A stretch of 40,411 nucleotides of DNA from Betaproteobacteria bacterium (lineage in GTDB: Bacteria; Pseudomonadota; Gammaproteobacteria; Burkholderiales; Thiobacteraceae). A program made the position numbers and the translations under genes. Below the pieces are notes generated by a model. That model had not been told where the DNA came from, did no database searches, and was given only the letters and a program-made list of their open reading frames with translations. The stretch is taken from NCBI GenBank assembly GCA_025361165.1, contig JANYAU010000132.1:1-40411 (forward strand), read 5' to 3'. Shown in pieces: positions 1 through 11,400 of this stretch (positions are counted from its first letter, which is position 1; every line of letters starts with the position of its first letter).

Positions 1-360
1 CATCACCACGACGTCGTGCGAGGCTTTTTCCAGTTTCTGCACCCGGCACGGGATGGTTTTGATCTGAATATCCTTGGCCGCACCCACTTCGCGGCATTCG
101 ATCACCAGATCACTCAACGGCGTAGCACAACAAAATAAGGCCAGCCCCTGGGCTTTCTCTTCTTCTGTGAGGGTCGTGTCCTGATGGTCGCCGTAATCCA
201 CTTGCCCGGCGACGATCTTGCCCTTGCACGAACCGCAAGCGCCATTGCGGCAACCATAGGGCAGCGTAAAACCCTCGCGTAACGCGCCTTCCAGCACGGT
301 TTCGTCGGCTTCTGCGGTATAAGTATGACCGCTCGGCTGAATGGTGATTTGAAACGGCAT
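1..360 (-). CDS. 2Fe-2S ferredoxin-domain reductase, N-terminal part (cut by window edge)
   Basis: The gene runs off the left edge; 120 codons are visible from the ATG at 360. Residues 1-90 form a plant-type 2Fe-2S ferredoxin domain: the cluster cysteines appear as YGCRNGACGSCK (C-x4-C-x2-C) and the fourth in LFCCATP about 30 residues later. After residue 95 the text IKTIPCRVQKLEK looks like the start of an FAD-binding ferredoxin-reductase domain. This layout (ferredoxin, FAD, NAD) is that of proteins annotated in betaproteobacteria as CDP-6-deoxy-delta-3,4-glucoseen reductase and of oxygenase reductase subunits. The family is well supported; the substrate is not. The gene is divergent from the SDR at 406, with 45 bp between the start codons. 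Confidence 0.8.
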   Translation of the reverse strand, partial: MPFQITIQPSGHTYTAEADETVLEGALREGFTLPYGCRNGACGSCKGKIVAGQVDYGDHQDTTLTEEEKAQGLALFCCATPLSDLVIECREVGAAKDIQIKTIPCRVQKLEKASHDVVVM

Positions 361-376
361 GACTATTCCTTATAAT
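349..376 (+). promoter_or_regulatory. Sigma70-type promoter of the SDR gene
   Basis: TTGAAA at 349-354 and a perfect TATAAT at 371-376 are separated by 16 bp, giving a start near 383 and a leader of about 23 nt to the ATG at 406. The -35 box lies inside the start of the divergent ferredoxin gene. A small inverted repeat, CTAGG-tccat-CCTAG (379-393), lies just downstream of the -10 box and could be an operator. The promoter is read from sequence; the operator is inference. Confidence 0.55.
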
Positions 377-405
377 CCTAGGTCCATCCTAGAAGTTTTT
401 ACGCT

Positions 406-1263
406 ATGCGGCGATTACTGATCATCGGTTGTGGCGACGTGGCCTTGCGTACGGTGGCGCGGCTGCTGCCCGCCTTCCACATTTATGCGCTGACGCGTAG
501 CCCGGCCCGCGCCCAAGATTTGCGCTGCCTTGGCATCACGCCCATTGTCGGCGATCTCGACCAGCCGGAAAGCCTCACGAAACTGGCGGGGCTGGCGCAC
601 TGCGTGATGCATTTCGCACCGCCGCAAAACAGCGGCGATATCGATCAGCGCACCCACCGCTTACTCGCCGCCCTGGACAAGGGCGAGATGTTACCACAGC
701 GCCTGGTCTACATCAGCACCACTGGCGTGTATGGTCATTGCGCCGGAAACTGGGTGGATGAAACCCATCGCACGCAGCCCGCGACGCCACGCGCTAAGCG
801 CCGTTTGTCGGCAGAAAGCCAATTGCGCGAGTGGGGGATTAGGCGTGGGATTACGGTTTCGATTTTGCGCGTGCCGGGCATCTACGCCCAAAATCGTCTA
901 CCCTTGCAACGCTTGAAAAACGGCACGCCGACATTGATCGCAGCCGAAGACAGTTATACCAATCACGTGCACGCCGAGGATTTAGCGCGCATGGCCGCCG
1001 CCGCCATTTATCGCGGCAAGCCGGGACGGGTGTACAACGCCGCGGACGATTCCAACATCAAAATGGGCGACTGGTTCGACCTCTTGGCCACGCGCCACAA
1101 CTTGCCCAAACCCAAACGCATCACCCGTGCCGAAGCCCAAACCCAGCTGCCGGAAAATTTACTGTCCTTCCTCAACGAATCGCGGCGGGTTTCGAATCAG
1201 CGCATGAAACGGGAGTTGCGCGTGAAGCTGACCTACCCCGATGTGGATGCGGGAACGCGCTAA
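406..1263 (+). CDS. NAD(P)-dependent epimerase/dehydratase-like SDR (YeeZ-like)
   Basis: A 285-residue extended short-chain dehydrogenase. The N-terminus LLIIGCGDVALRTVARLL is a Rossmann strand with a glycine-rich turn, and the catalytic region reads VYISTTGVYG (S/T with tyrosine), followed by VDETHRTQP. The C-terminal half carries VYNAADDSNIKMGDWFD, typical of the sugar-epimerase-like branch, and the length is close to E. coli YeeZ. No signal peptide or membrane segment is seen, so it should be cytoplasmic. The substrate is unknown. It has its own promoter at 349-376, only a weak Shine-Dalgarno (AGAAG), and appears monocistronic. The next gene converges on it, and an imperfect GCCGAG/CTCGGC inverted repeat lies at 1283-1308 between them. 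Confidence 0.8.
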   Translation: MRRLLIIGCGDVALRTVARLLPAFHIYALTRSPARAQDLRCLGITPIVGDLDQPESLTKLAGLAHCVMHFAPPQNSGDIDQRTHRLLAALDKGEMLPQRLVYISTTGVYGHCAGNWVDETHRTQPATPRAKRRLSAESQLREWGIRRGITVSILRVPGIYAQNRLPLQRLKNGTPTLIAAEDSYTNHVHAEDLARMAAAAIYRGKPGRVYNAADDSNIKMGDWFDLLATRHNLPKPKRITRAEAQTQLPENLLSFLNESRRVSNQRMKRELRVKLTYPDVDAGTR

Positions 1264-1314
1264 ACAAAAGCGTGGCCACGCAAGCCGAGAATATTCTTCC
1301 CGGCTCGGCAACGC

Positions 1315-1743
1315 TTAATGTCGATCGTGTCGCGCAAACTGATCGTCAAACACCTTCTGCTGTTCCGGTGTTAATACCGCGTAGAACGTCTGCACGGCAC
1401 TGACTCGTGCTCCCATGCGCGCTTCACGCTCCCGCATTTGGGCCAACATCTTCTCCATCCGTTGCGGCGCATGCAAAGACGATAGTTCCGCACGATCCGG
1501 CTTACCCCAATTACCTGCGGGTGTCATCTTTTCGCTAAAAGCTTTCCATGCGGATTCTTGTTCCGCATTAAGCTTCAGTTTGGCATGCAACTCAGTCTGG
1601 CGCTTTTGTATCATGGCGCTCATTTTCGCGGCATCGCGATGTTGGGCGTGACACTCGCTTTGCTTGGCGAAAACCGGTAGCGCGATAGCAGCAATACCGG
1701 CGGTCGCCATGCCAATTAGCGCAAGTTTACGAAAGTTGTTCAT
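1315..1743 (-). CDS. Spy/CpxP-family (LTxxQ) periplasmic protein
   Basis: A 142-residue exported protein. I start it at ATG 1743 because MNNFRKLALIGMATAG begins a clean signal peptide ending near LPVFA, and a GGAG lies 8 nt upstream; the reading frame stays open 14 codons further but without a signal. The mature part is helical and charged and carries the LTPEQQKVFD form of the LTxxQ motif near the C-terminus, plus LKLNAEQESAWKAF, another LTxxQ-like segment. Family members are periplasmic chaperones or stress sensors (Spy, CpxP). It is transcribed divergently from the two-component and RND efflux operon starting at 1909, which parallels enterobacterial co-regulation of spy and mdtABC by BaeR. 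Co-regulation here is inference. Confidence 0.8.
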   Translation of the reverse strand: MNNFRKLALIGMATAGIAAIALPVFAKQSECHAQHRDAAKMSAMIQKRQTELHAKLKLNAEQESAWKAFSEKMTPAGNWGKPDRAELSSLHAPQRMEKMLAQMREREARMGARVSAVQTFYAVLTPEQQKVFDDQFARHDRH

Positions 1744-1908
1744 ACAGAATGCTCCAAAGTTAAGTGCGATTTGCACGCTGACCATTGCAGCATTCGCGCG
1801 TATCTGGCGTATGTTGATTTTGTATCCTTATTTGTCTATTTCACGCTTTGATACCTGCCGCTACAATTGGGCACGCCCCTCTTGCTTCGGTTTTAGGATA
1901 ATCGCCGT

Positions 1909-2631
1909 ATGGATACCCTGCCCTCGATTTTGATTGTCGACGACGATCGCGAGATTCGAACCTTGCTCGCCGAATATTTGGAAAGCAATGGCTTTCGCGC
2001 CCTGGCGGCGGCCGACGGCGCGGGTATGCGGCGGATTCTGGATAGCAGCCACGTCGATCTCATCGTGCTCGATCTGACACTGCCGGGAGAAGATGGCCTC
2101 ACCCTGTGCCGTACCTTGCGCGCCAGCTCCAACTTGCCGGTGATTATGCTCACAGCGCGCGGCGAACCGCTGGATCGCATTCTCGGCCTGGAGATGGGCG
2201 CCGACGACTACGTGGCCAAGCCTTTCGAGCCGCGCGAACTCACTGCGCGCATTCGTAATGTCTTACGTCGCACCCAAGCATTGCCGCCGAGCCTGGCGCT
2301 TCCCCTAGCCAAACGCATGGCCTTCGCCGGTTGGCATTTTGATTTAGTCGCGCGTCACCTGCTCAGTCCGCAAGGCATGGTGGTGATGCTTTCGGGCGCG
2401 GAATTTCGCTTGCTGCAAGTTTTTCTGGATCATCCCCACCGCGTCTTAAACCGCGATCAGTTGTTGAATCTCACTAAAGGCCGCGACGCCGATCCCTTTG
2501 ATCGTTCCATTGATTTGCAAGTGAGCCGCCTGCGCCAAAAATTGGGTGATGATGCCAAAGCGCCCCTGCTGCTCAAGACCGTGCGCAATGAAGGCTATGT
2601 ACTCGCGGCAACAGTGACGACGGAGAGCTAA
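1909..2631 (+). CDS. OmpR-family DNA-binding response regulator
   Basis: 240 residues. The receiver domain spans about 1-120: acidic pocket VDDD at 10-13, phospho-acceptor D55 in LIVLDLTLPG, the T in MLTARG and the K in YVAKPFEP. A winged-helix domain with LSGAEFRLLQVFLDHP, VLNRDQLL and RSIDLQVSRLRQKLG follows, ending in the KTVRNEGYVLA wing typical of OmpR/PhoB proteins. It should activate target promoters when phosphorylated by the kinase encoded immediately downstream. A -10-like TACAAT lies at 1862-1867 without a convincing -35, and AGGA sits 10 nt before the ATG. Its position at the head of mdtABC suggests a BaeR-like role; the direct targets are inferred. Confidence 0.9.
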   Translation: MDTLPSILIVDDDREIRTLLAEYLESNGFRALAAADGAGMRRILDSSHVDLIVLDLTLPGEDGLTLCRTLRASSNLPVIMLTARGEPLDRILGLEMGADDYVAKPFEPRELTARIRNVLRRTQALPPSLALPLAKRMAFAGWHFDLVARHLLSPQGMVVMLSGAEFRLLQVFLDHPHRVLNRDQLLNLTKGRDADPFDRSIDLQVSRLRQKLGDDAKAPLLLKTVRNEGYVLAATVTTES

Positions 2632-2632
2632 G

Positions 2633-3955
2633 CTGAAAACTTTTTTTACTTCAATGGTGGGGCGTGTGTTTCTGCTGCTGGTCGGCGGCATCCTCGCTTC
2701 CGCCTCGCTGACGCTGTTCCTCGCGGAACGCGACCGGCAGGAATTTGTCACGCAGATGCGTACCCTGCACGCCGCCGAACGTATCGAACAACTGGTGCGT
2801 ACGCTCGACGCGCTGCCGGCAACAGCGCGCACGCCTATTCTTGGCGTCGCCAATCGGGACGGTCTCGGCGTGGAGATCAAACCGACTGAAACGAATAATG
2901 GCGTAGCGGATAGCGCGCTCGCTGCTGCTTTACGCGACCGACTCGGCCCCGATCGCCCCCTCACCGCGAGCCAAACACCGTGCGAGACACGGCCCAGGAT
3001 AAATTCCGTCGAACCCCTTTGCCGCTCAGTATTTCTTACCTTGGGCGACGGCACGCCGCTGCATCTTATTTTACAGCCCCGGCGTGACCGGCCTGCCACA
3101 TTGGCCAGGCCGCGCTGGCGCATTTACGCTACCTTGTTCGCTGCTTCGCTCGGCCTGCTGGCCTATGCAGTGGCCCGCATGGCAACCCAACCGCTGCGGC
3201 AGTTAGCGCAAGCGGCGACCGAGTTGGGCGCCAATATCGAACGCCCGCCGCTGCCAATACGCGGTCCCAGCGAAGTACGCTATGCGGCATCCGCCTTTAA
3301 TACCATGCAAGAACAACTGCGCCGCTATCTTCAGGAGCGCACGCAAATGCTCGCGGCCATTTCACATGATCTGCAAACGCCGCTCACGCGTATGCGCCTA
3401 CGCATAGAAAAAGTGTCTGATCTGACGTTGCGCGGCAAACTGGCGGACGATCTCTCCGCCATGCAAGACACGATCCGCGATGGGCTCGACCTTGCACACA
3501 GCATGCATTCGCTCGAACCCACCCAGCGCACAGATTTCGATTCGATCCTGGATAGTGTGTGCGCCGATGCAGTGGATGCCGGGCAAAACGTCAGCTTGCA
3601 CGGCGTGACCGGCGCGTCCATTAGCGCACGGCCCAGCGCTATGCGGCGTTGTCTGACGAACTTAATCGACAATGCGGTAAAGTATGGCGCATACGCGCAG
3701 GTCACTGTTAGCCTCGGGACTGAGCATGTGGTCGTGCGCGTGCGCGACGGTGGGCCGGGCATCCCCGAAAATCAATTGCAATCCGTATTCACGCCTTTTT
3801 TTCGGCTCGAGAATTCGCGCTCGCGCGATACCGGCGGCACCGGAATCGGCCTCACGATCGCGCGCAACATCGCCGAAAAACACGGCGGGACACTTTATCT
3901 TCGGAACCATTCAGAGGGCGGCTTGGAGGCGATACTGGAATTACCCTTGAGTTGA
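2633..3955 (+). CDS. Sensor histidine kinase (HAMP-HisKA-HATPase), possible CTG start
   Basis: Membrane kinase partner of the upstream regulator. TM1 covers VFLLLVGGILASASL, a periplasmic loop of about 115 residues follows, and TM2 is around YATLFAASLGLLAYAVA. Then come a HAMP domain, an H-box ISHDLQTPL (phospho-His 238 counted from ATG 2654), an N-box LIDNAVKYG, G1 VRVRDGGPGIP and G2 GGTGIGLTIA. The first ATG in frame is 2654, but it has no ribosome-binding site. In-frame CTG 2633 sits 7 nt after GGAG inside the end of the preceding gene and would add LKTFFTS before the membrane segment. I chose CTG for that reason; the start remains uncertain. EnvZ/QseC/BaeS-type architecture; the ligand is unknown. 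Confidence 0.8.
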   Translation: MKTFFTSMVGRVFLLLVGGILASASLTLFLAERDRQEFVTQMRTLHAAERIEQLVRTLDALPATARTPILGVANRDGLGVEIKPTETNNGVADSALAAALRDRLGPDRPLTASQTPCETRPRINSVEPLCRSVFLTLGDGTPLHLILQPRRDRPATLARPRWRIYATLFAASLGLLAYAVARMATQPLRQLAQAATELGANIERPPLPIRGPSEVRYAASAFNTMQEQLRRYLQERTQMLAAISHDLQTPLTRMRLRIEKVSDLTLRGKLADDLSAMQDTIRDGLDLAHSMHSLEPTQRTDFDSILDSVCADAVDAGQNVSLHGVTGASISARPSAMRRCLTNLIDNAVKYGAYAQVTVSLGTEHVVVRVRDGGPGIPENQLQSVFTPFFRLENSRSRDTGGTGIGLTIARNIAEKHGGTLYLRNHSEGGLEAILELPLS

Positions 3956-4081
3956 TCGCCGGGTGCGCGTGTTAGGACGCAACGCGTCCCGACGCTTTTC
4001 AAAATGAACTATTAAGTGCCGCGACACATCGAATTTTCGGCTGAGCGCTGCACACAAAAGCAGCGAAAAAGGTATACCTTG

Positions 4082-5320
4082 ATGACTAAAAAAAACACGC
4101 TATGGATCACCTTGCTGATAGCGCTTGCTGTAATCGGCATCGTCGTCTACTCCACCCGGCAACACGACCCCGCCGCAGTCAACGCGCAAACCAAGGGTAA
4201 GCGCGGCGACCCTAACCGGGCCACACCCGTGCAAGCAGCGCCAGTCACGCTTGGGGATATGGATATCGTGCTGAATGCTTTGGGTACTGTGAGCGCCAGC
4301 AACACAGTTACGGTCAGAAGCCGCGTCGATGGGCAATTGATCCGGCTGACATTCCGCGAGGGGCAGATGGTCAAGGCGGGCGAGGTATTGGCTGAGATCG
4401 ATCCGCGCCCGTTTCAAGCCCAGTTCGATCAAATGCAGGGGCAGCTTGCGCGCGACGAAGCGCAACTCCTCAATGCAAAACTCGATTTAAGCCGGTATCA
4501 AGGCTTACTCGCCCAGGATTCGATCGCGAAACAACAAGTCGATGCACAAGCTGCACTCGTGCGCCAATACCAAGGGACGGTGCAAGCGGATCAGGCGCAA
4601 GTCGCCACGGCCAAATTGCAACTCACTTATGCCAAGGTCGCTGCACCCATTTCCGGGCGCTTGGGTTTGCGCCAAATCGACGCCGGAAACATTGTGCACG
4701 CCAGCGATGCAAATGGCCTGGTGGTGATTACGCAGACTCAACCCATCGCCGCGGTGTTCTCGATTCCCTCCGATAATCTGCCCGCGGTAGCGGCGCAGTT
4801 ACAGGCCGGGAAAAAATTGGCCGTCGAGGCATGGGATCGTGCCGGACAAAAAAAATTAGCCGCCGGTAGCTTGCTGACGGTGGATAACCAAATCGATCCC
4901 GCCACGGGAACGGTAAAACTCAAAGCCGAGTTCGGCAACCAAGAAAACACCCTGTTCCCCAACCAGTTCGTGAATATTCATTTACGGGTCGAAACCCGGC
5001 ATGGTGTGACACTGGCGCCGACGGCGGCAATTCAGCGCGGTACACCGGGCACTTTTGTTTATGTCGTGAAAGACGGTCGTTCGGTCGAACTGCGGCCGGT
5101 TACCTTGGGTCAAGTGAGCGCCGACCAGGTGGCGATAGAAAAAGGCTTAAGGCCCGGAGAACAAATCGTCATCGATGGCGCCGATAAGCTGCGGCAAGGC
5201 GCGAAAGTAGAAGTGGTGGCACCGACTAAGCCCGGTGGCGAGAGTAATCGCAAACGCGCCAGAGTTCGCGGCGACCCGAACAACGCTGGTCCGGGCGCGA
5301 GCCGCAAGGGCAATCCATGA
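4082..5320 (+). CDS. mdtA: RND efflux membrane-fusion protein, MdtA-like
   Basis: Periplasmic adaptor (HlyD family) linking inner-membrane RND pumps to an outer-membrane channel. I start at ATG 4082, nine nt after AAAAAGG, rather than at upstream GTG 4016, because [19 protein letters not shown] gives a proper N-terminal membrane anchor. About 412 residues. Segments close to E. coli MdtA include [26 protein letters not shown], a coiled-coil hairpin at roughly 100-165, [22 protein letters not shown] and LFPNQFVN. The C-terminus is basic and Gly/Pro rich. The stop overlaps the start of mdtB by 4 nt (ATGA), so the genes are translationally coupled. A short GGACGC-aac-GCGTCC hairpin followed by TTTT at 3975-3999 separates it from the kinase gene and could partly terminate or process the message. 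Confidence 0.9.
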   Translation: MTKKNTLWITLLIALAVIGIVVYSTRQHDPAAVNAQTKGKRGDPNRATPVQAAPVTLGDMDIVLNALGTVSASNTVTVRSRVDGQLIRLTFREGQMVKAGEVLAEIDPRPFQAQFDQMQGQLARDEAQLLNAKLDLSRYQGLLAQDSIAKQQVDAQAALVRQYQGTVQADQAQVATAKLQLTYAKVAAPISGRLGLRQIDAGNIVHASDANGLVVITQTQPIAAVFSIPSDNLPAVAAQLQAGKKLAVEAWDRAGQKKLAAGSLLTVDNQIDPATGTVKLKAEFGNQENTLFPNQFVNIHLRVETRHGVTLAPTAAIQRGTPGTFVYVVKDGRSVELRPVTLGQVSADQVAIEKGLRPGEQIVIDGADKLRQGAKVEVVAPTKPGGESNRKRARVRGDPNNAGPGASRKGNP

Positions 5321-8300
5321 ATCCATCCGGGCCGTTTATCCAGCGGCCAGTCGCGACCTCGCTGTTGATGGTCGCGATTCTGTTGGCGGGTATTATTGCT
5401 TACCGTTTCTTGCCGGTTTCCGCGCTGCCGGAAGTCGATTATCCGACCATACAAGTGACCACGCTCTACCCCGGCGCGAGTCCGGACGTCACCACTTCCT
5501 CCATTACCGCGCCGTTGGAGCGGCAGTTCGGGCAAATGCCGGGCTTGAATCAAATGTTGTCTACCAGCTCGGGCGGAGCCTCGGTCATCACCCTCCAGTT
5601 CGGACTCGAACTCAGCTTGGACGTGGCCGAACAAGAAGTGCAAGCGGCGATCAATGCAGCGACCTCCTTCTTGCCGCAAGATCTACCGATGCCGCCGATT
5701 TATAGCAAGGTGAATCCGGCGGATGCGCCCATCCTCACTTTGGCCATCACTTCCGCAACCTTGCCCTTACCCCAAGTCGAGGATTTGATCGACACGCGTT
5801 TAGCCCAAAAGTTGTCGCAGTTATCCGGCGTAGGCCTGGTCAGCATCGGTGGCGGCCAACGCCCGGCGGTGCGCATACAAGTGAATCCCACTGCGCTGTC
5901 GGCAAGCGGCTTGAACTTGGATGACGTCCGCACCAGTATCGGCAACGCCAATGTGAATATGGCGAAAGGCAGTTTCGATGGGCCGCTACGCGCGTCTACG
6001 CTCGACGCCAATGATCAGTTGAAATCAGCGGACGAATATCGCCAACTGATTATTGCCTACCGTAATGGCTCACCGATCCGGCTCAGCGATGTGGCAGATG
6101 TCATCGACGGCGCGGAGAACACGCGTTTGGCGGCATGGGCCAACACCACGCCGGCGGTGATTTTGAATGTGCAACGCCAACCCGGCGCGAATGTCATCGA
6201 AACCGTCGATCGCATTAAAAAAATGTTGCCGCAATTACAAGCGGCGATGCCGGCATCCGTCGAGGTGGCGTTGCTCACCGATCGCACCAGCACCATCCGC
6301 GCCTCGATCAAAGATGTGCAAATCGAGTTGATGGTGTCAATTGCGCTGGTGGTGATGGTGATTTTTCTTTTTCTGCGCAGCGCTTCCGCGACACTGATCC
6401 CCGCGGTGGCCGTCCCGCTTTCCTTAGTCGGCACGTTTGGCGTCATGCACCTCGCCGGGTTCAGCATCAATAATTTGACCTTGATGGCCATGACCATTGC
6501 CACCGGGTTTGTGGTGGATGACGCGATCGTGATGGTCGAAAATATTTCGCGCTATGTCGAAAGGGGCGAGCCACCGCTGCAAGCGGCTTTGAAAGGTGCG
6601 CGGCAAATTGGATTCACCATCATCTCGCTCACGGTTTCCTTGATTGCGGTGCTGATTCCCTTGCTCTTCATGGGCGACGTTATCGGCCGCTTGTTTCGCG
6701 AATTCGCGATCACGTTGGCGGTAGCGATCCTGATCTCGGCGCTGGTCTCGCTGACGCTGACGCCGATGATGTCGAGCAAGCTATTGCGCCGCTCATCCAG
6801 TACCGAACACGGTGCGTTTTATCGCCGCAGCGGCGCATTTTTCGATGCGCTCATTGCGCGCTATGGCGTGGCCTTAAATTGGGTGCTGGATCGCCAGCGC
6901 GCCACCTTGTGGGTCGCAGTGATGCTACTCGGCCTCACGGTACTCTTGTATGTGCTGATACCCAAGGGCTTCTTTCCGGTGCAGGATACCGGCGTGATCC
7001 AAGGCATTACCGAAGCCGCGCAGTCCAGCTCATTTGCGGCGATGGCGGAGCGGCAACAAGCCTTGGCCGACGTGGTGCTGCAAGATCCGGCGGTAGAAAG
7101 TCTGTCTTCCTTCATTGGCGTCGACGGCGTCAACACCACGCTCAATAGCGGCCGCATGCAAATCAATCTCAAACCCAAAGCAGAACGCAATGTGGATGCG
7201 GCGGGGGTGATCCGCCGGCTGCAATCGCAACTGGCGCAGGTGCCGGGCATTACGATGTATATGCAAGCGGTACAAGACTTGACCATCGAAGACCGGGTAA
7301 GTCGCACGCAATATCAGTTCAGCGTGCAAGACGCCAACCCGGCCGAATTGTCGGCATGGGTGCCGAAGCTGGTGGAACGTTTACGCCAACTGCCACAATT
7401 GACAGACGTCACCAGCGATTTACAAGACCAAGGGCTGCAGGCTTACCTTGAAATCGATCGCGACACCGCTGCGCGGCTGGGAATCACGCCCGCGGCAATC
7501 GATAACGCGCTGTATAACGCCTTCGGTCAACGCTTGATCTCGACCATCTTCACGCAATCGAATTTGTACCGGGTGGTGCTCGAAATTCAGCCGGCGTTTC
7601 AACAGGGACTGGAGGCGCTGAATAATATCTATCTCATAGCGAGTAATGGCAGCCATATCCCACTACTTTCTATCGCGCGCGTGACGGAAAAAACCACGCC
7701 GCTCGCGATCAACCATATCGGCCAGTTTCCCGCGGCCACCCTGTCCTTCAATCTTGCTCCCGGTGCGGCGCTGGGCGATGCAGTCAAGGCGATTCGCGAC
7801 GCCGAACAAACACTCCAGCTACCCGCCAGCATCCAAACCAGTTTTCAGGGCGCTGCGCTGGCGTTCCAAGCCTCGCTCAGCAATACCTTGTTTTTGCTGC
7901 TGGCGGCGATAGTCACTATGTATATTGTGCTGGGTGTGTTGTATGAGAGTTATATCCATCCCATCACGATTCTTTCCACCCTGCCTTCCGCCGGCGTCGG
8001 CGCCTTACTGGCCTTAATGCTTACGCACACTGCGCTCGGCGTAATGGCCATCATCGGCATTATTTTGTTGATCGGCATCGTCAAGAAGAACGCGATTATG
8101 ATGATCGATTTCGCCTTGCAAGCCGAACGCGAGCAGGGCAAAGCGCCGCGCGAAGCAATCTATGAAGCGTGCTTGCTCAGACTGCGCCCGATTTTGATGA
8201 CGACGCTGGCGGCGTTGTTAGCGGCGCTACCGTTAATGCTCGGCAACGGCGTTGGCTCTGAGTTGCGTAATCCTCTGGGCATTACCATGGTTGGCGGCCT

Positions 8301-8412
8301 GCTGGTCAGTCAGGTACTCACTCTATTTACCACACCGGTCATTTACCTGGCTTTTGACCGATTGGCGCGCTGGACTGCGACCCGGCGCGCGCTCGGTTTT
8401 ACCGCCCCTTAA
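5317..8412 (+). CDS. mdtB: RND multidrug efflux transporter, MdtB-like
   Basis: 1031 residues, the usual RND size (E. coli MdtB about 1040). It starts with the family signature [15 protein letters not shown] (TM1) and repeats the two-fold pattern of six membrane segments around large periplasmic loops. TM4 carries the proton-relay aspartates in [13 protein letters not shown]. The second half has [14 protein letters not shown] and [16 protein letters not shown], both highly conserved in HAE1 pumps. In E. coli MdtB and MdtC form a heteromultimer with MdtA and TolC, exporting bile salts and novobiocin. The same pairing is expected here because mdtC follows after 9 nt. Substrates in this organism are unknown. 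Confidence 0.93.
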   Translation: MNPSGPFIQRPVATSLLMVAILLAGIIAYRFLPVSALPEVDYPTIQVTTLYPGASPDVTTSSITAPLERQFGQMPGLNQMLSTSSGGASVITLQFGLELSLDVAEQEVQAAINAATSFLPQDLPMPPIYSKVNPADAPILTLAITSATLPLPQVEDLIDTRLAQKLSQLSGVGLVSIGGGQRPAVRIQVNPTALSASGLNLDDVRTSIGNANVNMAKGSFDGPLRASTLDANDQLKSADEYRQLIIAYRNGSPIRLSDVADVIDGAENTRLAAWANTTPAVILNVQRQPGANVIETVDRIKKMLPQLQAAMPASVEVALLTDRTSTIRASIKDVQIELMVSIALVVMVIFLFLRSASATLIPAVAVPLSLVGTFGVMHLAGFSINNLTLMAMTIATGFVVDDAIVMVENISRYVERGEPPLQAALKGARQIGFTIISLTVSLIAVLIPLLFMGDVIGRLFREFAITLAVAILISALVSLTLTPMMSSKLLRRSSSTEHGAFYRRSGAFFDALIARYGVALNWVLDRQRATLWVAVMLLGLTVLLYVLIPKGFFPVQDTGVIQGITEAAQSSSFAAMAERQQALADVVLQDPAVESLSSFIGVDGVNTTLNSGRMQINLKPKAERNVDAAGVIRRLQSQLAQVPGITMYMQAVQDLTIEDRVSRTQYQFSVQDANPAELSAWVPKLVERLRQLPQLTDVTSDLQDQGLQAYLEIDRDTAARLGITPAAIDNALYNAFGQRLISTIFTQSNLYRVVLEIQPAFQQGLEALNNIYLIASNGSHIPLLSIARVTEKTTPLAINHIGQFPAATLSFNLAPGAALGDAVKAIRDAEQTLQLPASIQTSFQGAALAFQASLSNTLFLLLAAIVTMYIVLGVLYESYIHPITILSTLPSAGVGALLALMLTHTALGVMAIIGIILLIGIVKKNAIMMIDFALQAEREQGKAPREAIYEACLLRLRPILMTTLAALLAALPLMLGNGVGSELRNPLGITMVGGLLVSQVLTLFTTPVIYLAFDRLARWTATRRALGFTAP

Positions 8413-8421
8413 GCTGCCGCC

Positions 8422-11400
8422 ATGAATTTCTCCGCCGCTTTTATCACGCGTCCGGTCGCAACCACGCTGCTGGCTTTGGGCTTGATTCTTTCCGGCGTCT
8501 TGGCCTTCACGCTACTACCCGTGGCACCTCTGCCACAAGTCGATTTCCCGACGATCTCCATTCAAGCATCCCTACCCGGCGCCAGCCCAGACACCATGGC
8601 TTCCACCGTGGCCACGCCGCTCGAACGCTCGCTGGGCCGCATCGCCGGCGTGACTGAAATGACTTCATCCAGCTCGCTCGGCTCGACGCGCATCACTTTG
8701 CAATTCGATCTGGAACGCAACATCGATGGCGCAGCGCGCGATGTACAGGCCGCGATTAACGCGGCGCGCAGTTTGCTTCCCAGCGGTTTGCCGAGCAATC
8801 CCACTTACCGCAAAGTCAATCCGGCCGACGCGCCGATCATGGTGCTTTCGCTGACGTCTGAATCCATGACGCGCGGCCAGATGTACGATGCGGCATCGAC
8901 TATCCTGGCGCAGAAACTGGCGCAGGTAGCAGGCATCGGCCAAGTCACGGTGGGCGGCAGTTCGCTGCCCGCGGTGCGGGTCGAACTCAACCCCAACGCG
9001 ATGAGCAAATACAATCTCGGCGCAGAAGATGTGCGCAACGCCATCGTTGCCAACAACGTCAACCGGCCTAAAGGCGCACTCGAAGACGGGGTGCGGCATT
9101 GGCAGATCCTCGGCAACGATCAAGCCAGCAAGGCTGCCGAGTATTTACCGATCATTCTGGCCTACCGCAATGGCACGGCAGTGCGGCTCAGCGATATCGC
9201 CGAAGTCAATGACTCGGTACAGGACTTACATAATGCTGGGCTAGCCAATGGCAAACCTGCCGTACTGGTGATTTTAAACCGGCAACCGGGCGCCAACATT
9301 ATTGAGACGGTGGACCGGGTAAAACGCTTACTGCCGCAATTGCGCGCATCGATTCCCGGCGCCATCGATTTGTCGCTGGCGATGGATCGCACGCCGACCA
9401 TCCGCGCTGCACTACACGAAGTGGAACGCGCCCTCATGGCTTCGGTAATCCTGGTGGTGCTGGTGGTATTTTTATTTTTGCGCAATAGCCGCGCCGCATT
9501 GATTCCGAGTATCGCGGTGCCCATGTCACTGATAGGCACGTTTACCGTGATGTATTTATCGGGTTTTAGTTTAAACAATCTGTCGCTCATGGCCTTGGCC
9601 GTAGCGACCGGATTCGTCGTCGACGACGCGGTCGTGGTATTGGAAAACATCTCGCGCCACATCGAAAACGGCATGCCACCCGCCCAAGCGGCGTTGCAAG
9701 GCACGCGCGAAGTGGGCTTTACCGTTTTATCCATGAGCTTGTCGCTGATCGCGGTATTCATTCCCTTGCTTTTAATGGGCGGCATCATCGGCAGATTGTT
9801 TCACGAATTTGCCGTCACCCTTGCGGCAGCGGTACTCGTCTCTTTAGTTGTTTCGCTGACCGTGACGCCGATGCTGGCCGCGCGCTTATTACGGCCGCGT
9901 TCGCTTGCCCCGCCGGGGCGTTGGCAAGGCGCCGCCGAACGGAGTTTCGCGTCCGTGTCGCGCACTTATGAACGCTCGCTGCATTGGGCGCTCGCCCATG
10001 GCCGCATCATGATGTTGTTGTTGCTCGCAACCATTGCGCTCAACATCTATCTCTACATCATCATTCCCAAGGGCTTTTTTCCGCAACAAGACACCGGGCG
10101 GCTGATCGGTTTCATCCAAGCCGACCAGAGCAGCTCATTTCAATCGATGCGCGATAAGCTCAGCCAGTTCGTCGACGTGGTCAGGCGCGATCCGGCAGTA
10201 GACACCGTGGTTGGTTTCACCGGCGGCGGCCAACAAAATAGCGGCTTCATGTTTGTCGCGCTTAAGCCGCTGGCGGAGCGTTCTTTATCGGCAGATCAAG
10301 TCATCGGGCGGCTGCGCGGCAAACTCGCCCACGTCGCGGGCGCAAATCTGTTTCTGCAACCGGTGCAAGACATCCGCATGGGCGGGCGGGCCAGCAACGC
10401 GCAGTATCAATATACGCTGCAGGCAGACACGCTGGACGAGCTGCGCACCTGGGAACCGCGCATCCGCCAAAGTTTGAGTCAATTGCCGATTCTCACCGAC
10501 GTCAACACCGACCAACAAGATAAAGGTTTGCAAACCGCCTTGATCATCGATCGCGATGCCGCCGCGCGGCTGGGCATTAGCACCAAACTTATCGACGCCA
10601 CCCTAAATGATTTTTTCGGGCAACGTCAGGTGTCGACTATTTATAATCCTTTGAACCAATATCGCGTGGTGATGGAAGCAGCGCCGCAATATGGACAAAG
10701 CCCGGAAACACTAAAAAATATCTACATTATTGCCCCCGGCGGCGTGCAAGTGCCGCTCGCTGCGTTCAGCCACTACGCACCGAGCGCTACGCCACTTGCG
10801 GTCAATCACCAGGGACAATTCGCAGCGTCGACGATCTCCTTCAATCTGCCGCTAGGCGTCTCGCTTTCGCAAGCGACGCAAGCCATCGAGACGGCGATGC
10901 GTAACAACGGCGCGCCCACCAGTGTCCACGGCAGCTTCCAAGGTACTGCCAAAACCTTTCAGGCCTCGCTCGACAATCAGCCTTGGCTGATCCTGGGCGC
11001 ATTGCTCGCTGTCTATATTGTGCTGGGGATGCTTTATGAGAGCTACGTTCATCCGCTAACGATTCTTTCCACCCTGCCTTCCGCGGGGGTGGGCGCACTG
11101 CTGGCGCTGCGTTTGTTTAACTTGGATTTCAGCATCATCGCGCTGATAGGCATTATTTTGCTGATAGGCATTGTGAAAAAGAACGCCATTATGATGATTG
11201 ACGTGGCATTGGATGCGCAACGGAAAGACGGCATGAGTCCGCGCGACGCCATTTACCATGCAAGCATACTGCGCTTTCGCCCGATTCTCATGACGACACT
11301 GGCGGCGCTATTTGGCGCCTTGCCACTGGCCTTGGGTTCCGGTGACGGTTTCGAGTTGCGCCAGCCTTTGGGTATTTCGATTATTGGCGGCTTGCTATTG

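Noticed and set aside
3975..3999. Small hairpin plus TTTT between the kinase and mdtA as a terminator
   Set aside because: Six-bp stem with a short, displaced T-run; the downstream genes look co-transcribed, so I mention it only under mdtA.
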